From Siderastrea radians (lineage: Eukaryota > Cnidaria > Anthozoa > Scleractinia > Rhizangiidae), in assembly GCA_964017195.1 (NCBI GenBank), contig OZ024897.1, positions 31,954,036-32,018,035 of the forward strand: 64,000 nt of DNA, in the 5' to 3' direction. The notes under the pieces were generated by a model, which ran no database searches, had not been told where the DNA came from, and saw only the letters and a program-made list of their open reading frames with translations. Within the stretch, counting starts at the first letter, position 1. Every line of letters starts with the position of its first letter. Shown here piece after piece: positions 59,204 to 64,000 of this stretch. Both the position numbers and the translations under genes were made by a program.

Positions 59204-62200
59204 TCACTGATATCCATAGGGGTAAGTCTGGAAACTGATGGGATCGATCACTCTCTTGTCGTACACCAATTTGTACAACTTGGACTCGTGAAAGGTGTAG
59301 AGTTGATAGGTTTTAGGATCCCGGACAATCTGGTAGGTTTTGTTCACTGTCGTTTCGCGCGGTTTCTGGAGTGGCTTCTGGATTTCATCCAACACGTTCT
59401 GCCTCATAACGCCGTAATTCAACTGGGTTTTTCCTTCACTGTTGAGACGAAAACCTCTCACTTTGCATTCGATCTTTCCCTTCTTGGTTTTATACCCATA
59501 ATTCTTGGGACCTCCCGACACGAATTCCACAATGTGATCATCCTTTCCCAATTCACTGGTAAACTCGCCGAGGTAATTGCCTAAGGCCGGGTTGTTTTGA
59601 TTCTCGTCAGCCAAAAAAATAATAGAGTCCGTGTCGTAGTACAAGACACGTTCCCCCAACTGTTCCAATGCCTCGTATAATTTCAGACGGGCCCAACAGG
59701 TAGTGAAACAGGCGATGAAGATGTTCAGGTTGGGTAAGACGGGGATGTCTTCCTTTTGGTGCTGGTAATGGACCTCTACCGTTTGATCACTGATAATGGA
59801 CACGTGACGTACATCCAAGCTATCGGTGTCCAAAAACTGATGAAAGGCTTGGGGTCATCAAATTCTTGGACGTGGGTCTTGTTCAGCCGTTGTCCAAACT
59901 TGCCCCACATGGAATTCAGCGTCATTTTAGCAAGGGTACGTAACCCTGGATTCTTTTCAATCTTGTGGTACTCCAGCTGGATGCCCTCATGCTTGTAATA
60001 ATCAGCGATGTAGGCCTGTCTTTGTTCTTCTGTTTGTACGTCATCGGGTCACCCACTGGCTTCTTGCTTCATTTTCAACCAAGTGTTGACGTAGTCTTTG
60101 AAGAGACCTTTACAAGTTTCTTCAAAATGCCAGACTTCGTAAATGTACTGGACTTCGTACCCGAGCTCGACGGCTTTCTTTAATTCTGGACTGCACCATG
60201 TCCCGGTCAGGGCGCGTTGCTCGTCAGTGTGCACACATTCTGCGCATCTGTCTAGAAGGGGTTTGTCCATTTCTTCTTCCACACAACGGGCACAGAGGGG
60301 AAAGAGCAGTTTGCTGTCATGGCGGTAAGGCAGGACGGGATGGTAGAGGCCACGTGGAGGGAGGACTTGACATTGGATCAGTCCAAAGTACTGATGGATG
60401 TCTGTGTGACCCGGTTGTGAAATGAAGGTCGGATGTCCTTTAGGGTAGACAGAGTTTTTGTTGACCCAAGGATACAAGGAGGTGACATCGATGTAATGGA
60501 TCTTTTGGTGGGGGGTCACCCTATGGTACAATTTCGTCGCATTGGTACGTCCTCCACAGAAAGCGTCGCGTGGATTCAGGTCTTTTGTGGTTTGAAGGTT
60601 AGCTACAAACGTACGGATGTCGAGGGAGTCGTCTTTGAGGCTGGTCCAACCGCATCCCCACATTTCCACCACGGTGTACCCTTGGGCGCGAAGCCTTTGA
60701 GTTCGTTGTTGGGTTCTCTCGTAGACATCTTGCATGGTGCGATCACAGTGGCGCACATGTGTTTCGTGACGGTTGGGGTAACAGCGAGTACATCCATGCC
60801 AGAAACAGCCGTGAAATTCGTAGATAGTGTTGATAGTGGCATCGAAACCGTCCACATACAAGTTGGTACCAGGGATGCAATACTCGCCGGCATTTTTCCC
60901 ATGTTGAATATGGGGGACTTGGTGTTGTTGGCAGCAGGTTAACCATTCGATGGCCTCGTTCGATTGATTGATCTTGTTCTTCCAACCAAGGGTGGGTTCA
61001 CTGGCAATACTGTTAGGGATCATCCGGTTCATGTGTAAATCCATGTTGCAAGCAGAAGCGATGGTGATGTGGTCAAAGGGATTGAACCCCGCTTGAGCTT
61101 CAAACAACCGTTTGAAAGTCAGACATCCTTGTTTCAAGAGACGCACATCTGATTCACAATACTCCACCAATTCTTTCTGGAAGTCAAAGACCACCTCCTT
61201 CTCGCGTTGTTCTTGATGCCACTTTTCCAAGGCTTGCTTGCCTTCGACAGACATGGTTTCGGGCATGTAGTAATCGAGGGCCGGGACGATGCCCACGTAG
61301 TTTTGATGCTTGCGGATATTGAACTTGTGGGGGAAGTAACCTTTTTTCAATTCCGTTAATCCAAAGGTTTTGGGAAAGGCGGCCAGGGGCATCTGGAAGA
61401 AGCTGAGAGAATCGATGAATCGGATCCGGTCGTGCTTGACGTCTAGTAGTTTACACCCATTCCGGAGCTGTTGGGCGATCCGGTTGTCACTATGGTATTG
61501 ATGCACGACAAAATACCCATCGTATCCTTGAAAATTATGGGCGAGCACATTGACTTGTCGGGTGTCGTTCAACGTGAGGGTATCCAACCATTCGAGAAAA
61601 TCTCGGGTACAATATTCGCCTGGGAAACACATGGAACGGTCATCCTCATCAGTTTCGGCCACGAGGAGATTAGCGATGTGTTGTTCGTCGGGTTGCAAGG
61701 GGGGCAGGTCGTCGTCCTCCTCCTCCGGGGCTGTTTGAGGCTCCGCGGCTACTGCTCCTCGTTTGGCGCGAGGACCTCCTTGTCATGTCCTCTTTCTCTT
61801 CTTCTTGTCTTGAGGCTTGGGGGCTCTTTGAATAAAACATCGATGGGTTTTACCATCCACGTACTCATGGCAAGAACGGCAATCGATATAGTAGCAGCGA
61901 TGCCGTTCAATGTTTTGTAATCCAACGTCCTGTTTAAGACAGATAGGACAGCGACGGCGACGAAAGCACACGGAGGACTCTAGGTTGGTCACTGGTTTGC
62001 CAGCGTGGTCCTTGACGAGATGTGCTTGGAAGCAAGCGTCTCCGAAAAAGTCCCGACGACATTGTTGGCAACGTTGGGTGGCTTTGAGATGTCGAGGGTA
62101 AGCATGAAGAAAATCAGGGCATTCTTTTTGGCAACAGGCCCGGCAATGACCTTTTTGTTTGGTGCAGCGATGTTGTCCCTCATGGTCATAGGGTTTCCAG

Positions 62201-63318
62201 CAGTAGGCACAGACGTAACTGGACCCGAAAAATCCGGGTAAACGGGTAATAACATCGTAATGGGCTTGGTGGTGCAGTAGGATCAAATGTTTGTCTTTGG
62301 GGTCTCCATAGGTGGTGATGTGGAAGGACCGATGCGCATCCACTAAAATAATCTGGTAGCCAGCCAGGGACGGGGCTTTACTGAAGGCCGTCAACGCCTC
62401 GTAGCTGCAAGGCCCCAAGGGCACCTTGGCTTCGTGATGGAGGTCCAGAGCCGGGGTTCTCTGCAGAGGTTTTCCTTTTCGAATCGATTCCCATTTCGGG
62501 TGTTGGTCCAGGCGAGCTTTGGCAGTGACGAGGGCTCTGGCACAACAGAGTTCATCGTCATTTTGGATACGGATGACCGAGTTTTTCTTGGCCGCTAACA
62601 TTTGCATGGTGGGGTGGCCGGGTTTGCCACGACGCGGTCTGCCAGTTCCCTGAGGGGCATGATGGACTTGAGTAATGGATAATTGAAAGGAGTCATCCAT
62701 TTCAAATTGTTCGTTGCTGTTGAGGGCTTGCGCTAAACGGTGGAACAGGGCCTCCACACGCTCCCTGTCTTGACGCCATTCACCAGCACGTAATCCCCAG
62801 CCCTGGAAGTTATTGTGCAAACGGTTTGAAGCGATGGTGAAGTAGAGGCGATCTTGATCGTGGAGGTCAGGCGTGGTGGCTAACACTTTATTCACGGCTC
62901 GACGTAAACCATCTTGTAGGGCTTCCGTGATGTTTTGACCTGGAATCAAGTTCCCCCTTTGGCGTAAACGGGTGTTGAAATGACGTTCACGAACACCCAT
63001 TCGCGTGCTACGACGGTTGACATAATTGTCTAACTTAAACTCGAAGGCGCCCTCTGCACTGGCATCCATACCTCCACCACTTTGTTGAAGGAGTTGGGTT
63101 TGAAAGGCACGTTGCCGTTCGAAACGATCCAAGGCCTCTTGACAGATGTCATCCTCGTCACTGTCCGCCATCTCTTCGGTGCGTAACAAAAGTTCATGAG
63201 AGGAATTCGCTGCCGTCTCTTCTTCTCTCTCAGAGTCCGAGGTGTTCAGGCCTAGTAACGCCAAGGTCTCTTCAGTGGTCAAGCCACTTGGGCCTGGCTC
63301 GTCTGGCTCAGAAGCCAT
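59204..63318 (-). pseudogene. protein-primed family B DNA polymerase of a Maverick/adintovirus-like element, broken
   Basis: One reading frame from the ATG at 63318 to the stop at 59204, about 1370 codons, interrupted by in-frame TGA at 61785-61783 and 60051-60049 and by a one-base frameshift near 59833-59853. The N-terminal 510 residues have an acidic start, the DDSFQLSITQV block and NDDELCCARALV, typical of Maverick polymerases, and a Cys/His-rich region (CRACC, CQQCRRDFF, CPICLKQD). After the first stop: exonuclease motif II (NFQGYDGYFVV), motif III (YCESDVRLL), the endonuclease-like insertion (YEFHGCFWHGC), polymerase motif A (YIDVTSLYP), motif B (LNSMWGKFGQR, past the second stop) and motif C (YYDTDSIIF). 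The usual exonuclease motif I is not seen where expected; an acidic stretch (PEEEDDDLPP) takes its place. With these breaks it is unlikely to be active unless the stops are read through or are errors. Confidence 0.85.
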
Positions 63319-63351
63319 GATCAGATGAACTAGCTGGAGGTTGGTGCTCGT

Positions 63352-63359
63352 TTTTTATA
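63352..63359 (-). promoter_or_regulatory. TATA box for the polymerase gene
   Basis: TATAAAAA on the minus strand, about 35-40 bases upstream of the polymerase ATG at 63318, which would give an extremely short 5' leader. A TCACGTG E-box (63372) and GGCCAATCA (63392) lie just upstream. Confidence 0.6.
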
Positions 63360-63539
63360 GAGAAATAAAGGTCACGTGAGAGAAGAGGGTGGGCCAATCA
63401 CCAAGCAAGGCACAGGGTGGCCCTGGGAGGGGAAGGGGTCATGAGGATGATACCTCGGGAGGGGTGGGAAGAGGTGGGGGGACCCCCCTCCCCCTCTCTA
63501 GATGGACCACCATGCATCGCGGGGAACGAATGGAGAGAC

Positions 63540-63547
63540 TATAAAAC
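63540..63547 (+). promoter_or_regulatory. TATA box for the divergent gene
   Basis: TATAAAAC on the plus strand, about 38 bases before the ATG at 63578. It mirrors the minus-strand TATA about 180 bases away, making a compact bidirectional promoter. Confidence 0.6.
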
Positions 63548-63577
63548 AGATCGCACCTCGAGGTGAGTCATCTCAAG

Positions 63578-63997
63578 ATGGACTCTTGCCCTGAGAAGCT
63601 GCTCGAAGCATTCGAAGATTTTGAACTTGATTTAGAGGTGGAGGACATCTTAAAGAAAGTCAACGAAGACTTGGTGTTGGACGACGAAGACATTCGTGAG
63701 TTTGGGGAGCAGTTGTTAGAGGAAAGAAGGAGACGGAGACAAGCAGCCCAGGCAGCCCAGGCAGCACGAGCCACCTACGTACGTCAGCATTGGACCCCCG
63801 GCCATTATCCCCAGTTGACGACAGATTGGTTTATTGAGGGGCTTGATTACTGCTGTGATTACTGGCGCAACCAATTCAAGCGGCCACTCACCCCTCCGCC
63901 AGCACCACCACCATCGCCCAATGTCTGCCGGAAACGAGGGCCTCCGCCGCAGCAACCGACCACGCACGACCTACCGACAAAACAACGACGACCTTAA
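63578..63997 (+). CDS. unknown acidic/Pro-rich protein of the Maverick-like element, 139 residues
   Basis: The ATG at 63578 lies 38 bases after a TATA box and is preferred to upstream in-frame codons. Residues 1-45 (MDSCPEKLLEAFEDFELDLE onward) are very acidic and likely helical. An Arg-rich run (EERRRRRQ) and AAQAAQAARA follow, then aromatic residues (YVRQHWTPGHYPQ, FIEGLDYCCDYWRNQF), a Pro-rich stretch (PLTPPPAPPPSP) and a basic end (KQRRP). It is transcribed away from the polymerase from a shared promoter. I do not recognise the family. In small DNA viruses such divergent acidic proteins are often early regulators, but that is only a guess. The stop falls three bases before the window's end. 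Confidence 0.6.
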   Translation: MDSCPEKLLEAFEDFELDLEVEDILKKVNEDLVLDDEDIREFGEQLLEERRRRRQAAQAAQAARATYVRQHWTPGHYPQLTTDWFIEGLDYCCDYWRNQFKRPLTPPPAPPPSPNVCRKRGPPPQQPTTHDLPTKQRRP

Positions 63998-64000
63998 CGA

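Larger units (their letters stand above)
59100..64000. mobile_element. Maverick/Polinton (adintovirus-like) element, partial
   Basis: The region carries a protein-primed family B DNA polymerase (-) and a divergent gene (+). Its base composition is visibly more GC-rich than the flanking host DNA and it lacks introns, consistent with a recently inserted, virus-related element. Integrase, packaging ATPase, protease and capsid genes, and both terminal repeats, are not seen, so most of the element would lie beyond the right edge. Confidence 0.75.

Noticed and set aside
59204..63318. TGA read as tryptophan in the polymerase (alternative genetic code)
   Set aside because: Only two TGA codons occur, the gene uses TGG normally elsewhere and a frameshift is also present, so decay is simpler.

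Overview
The window looks like nuclear DNA of an anthozoan cnidarian, probably a stony coral. The grounds are AT-rich, intron-containing DNA with GT-AG introns, a metazoan muscle-type LIM gene, dense short inverted-repeat transposons (MITEs) of types I associate with coral genomes, tRNA-derived SINEs, a LINE tail, a THAP/transposase gene and, at the right end, a Maverick/adintovirus-like element. The species cannot be fixed from sequence alone. Gene models below were built by hand by joining open frames at splice sites, and no transcript was available.

Layout, left to right. 1-4.8 kb: no gene seen; one C-tract inverted-repeat element. 4.8-8.7 kb (+): secreted proline/histidine-rich protein, signal-peptide exon plus three exons. 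10.4-23.8 kb (-): a secreted protein built from 21-23 very small exons, tail-to-tail with the previous gene. Every internal exon is a multiple of three and every intron is phase 1, so any exon can be skipped without losing frame. One exon carries an in-frame transposon-like palindrome. 24-31 kb: mostly non-coding, MITEs and microsatellites. 31.2-33.2 kb (+): a complete two-LIM cysteine- and glycine-rich protein (CRP/MLP family). 36.1-40.1 kb (+): secreted acidic, His/Tyr-rich protein that resembles the 4.8-8.7 kb gene in architecture. 42.7-44.6 kb (-): small secreted Pro/Ser/Thr-rich protein. 49.7-55.2 kb (-): THAP zinc-finger gene with intact THAP exons and a decayed transposase-like downstream part. 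56.1-56.9 kb: 5'-truncated CR1/L2-like LINE. 58.1-58.5 kb: two SINE copies facing each other. 59.1-64.0 kb: part of a Maverick/adintovirus-like element, with a broken protein-primed family B polymerase (-) and a divergent unknown gene (+) sharing a short TATA-TATA promoter.

The most unusual system is the 10.4-23.8 kb gene: a signal peptide followed by a string of symmetrical micro-exons, an architecture best known from the micro-exon genes of parasitic flatworms. Three other signal-peptide genes around it also use phase-1 introns directly after the signal exon, so the locus looks like a neighbourhood of fast-changing secreted proteins, perhaps matrix, mucus or nematocyst components (inference only).
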